This document shows, piece by piece, positions 63,970 to 64,000 of a DNA stretch of 64,000 nt (position 1 is its first letter; the number at the start of each line of letters is the position of its first letter). A program made the position numbers and the translations under genes. The DNA comes from Dillenia suffruticosa (lineage: Eukaryota; Streptophyta; Magnoliopsida; Dilleniales; Dilleniaceae). Where the stretch lies: contig JAVTVX010000012.1 of NCBI GenBank assembly GCA_033439265.1, positions 36,086,261-36,150,260 on the forward strand. The letters run 5' to 3'. The notes beneath the pieces are model-generated. The model searched no databases. It was not told the origin of the DNA and saw nothing but the letters and a program-made list of their open reading frames with translations.

Positions 63970-64000
<31 letters not shown>
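63970..64000. repeat. TG microsatellite at the right edge
   Basis: A pure GT run directly upstream of the WD40 pseudogene ATG (63968, minus strand) and continuing past the window end, so its length is unknown. On the gene strand it is a CA run abutting the start codon. Confidence 0.95.

Overview
This is plant nuclear DNA, most likely from a woody eudicot. The genes have many short GT-AG introns, AT-rich intergenic DNA, numerous CT/GA microsatellites, and proteins that align end to end with Arabidopsis families I can recall. I cannot name the species. There are no bacterial operons, CRISPR arrays or phage genes.

Left part. Positions 1-4400 hold a decayed non-LTR retrotransposon (LINE) on the minus strand: gag-like ORF1 with a CCHC knuckle, endonuclease, then reverse transcriptase, running off the left edge. 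Next come an HCNGP/SAP30-binding-like regulator (7723-12478, +), a nucleobase-ascorbate transporter (16790-20561, +), an O-fucosyltransferase-family type II membrane protein (20868-23773, -) and a wrecked LRR-XII receptor kinase (about 24785-26085, -).

Right part. An LRR-II receptor kinase like At5g45780 (27127-31221, +), a RING-CH membrane protein (35274-38555, +), cytosolic ribosomal protein uL5/RPL11 (40040-42398, +), a Rho-N/SAP-domain, probably plastid, protein (44148-46266, -), a dead DYW-type PPR gene matching DOT4 (46566-49186, +), the receptor-like protein RLP51/SNC2 (50422-51759, -), secondary-wall cellulose synthase CESA8/IRX1 (54038-58287, -) and a decayed WD40 gene (59571-63968, -). 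The intact genes were reconstructed exon by exon with consistent splice phase.

From memory, the right part matches two Arabidopsis segments at once: chromosome 4 (RPL11, Rho-N, DOT4, RLP51, MYB98, CESA8) and chromosome 5 (WD40, RLP55, RPL11, LRR kinase). The window looks like the less-fractionated version of one ancestral block. It also shows decay in progress: DOT4 is broken by stops and frameshifts; the WD40 gene has nonsense codons, a frameshift and a 474-bp hAT-type element with a perfect 8-bp target duplication in a coding exon; and a degenerate CESA C-terminal fragment lies just beyond CESA8. The genes are unrelated in pathway and do not form a functional cluster. I found no convincing new molecular system. 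The most informative signals are the gene losses, the hAT insertion, a duplicated splice-acceptor region inside the RPL11 gene and a 75-nt in-frame intron in CESA8.
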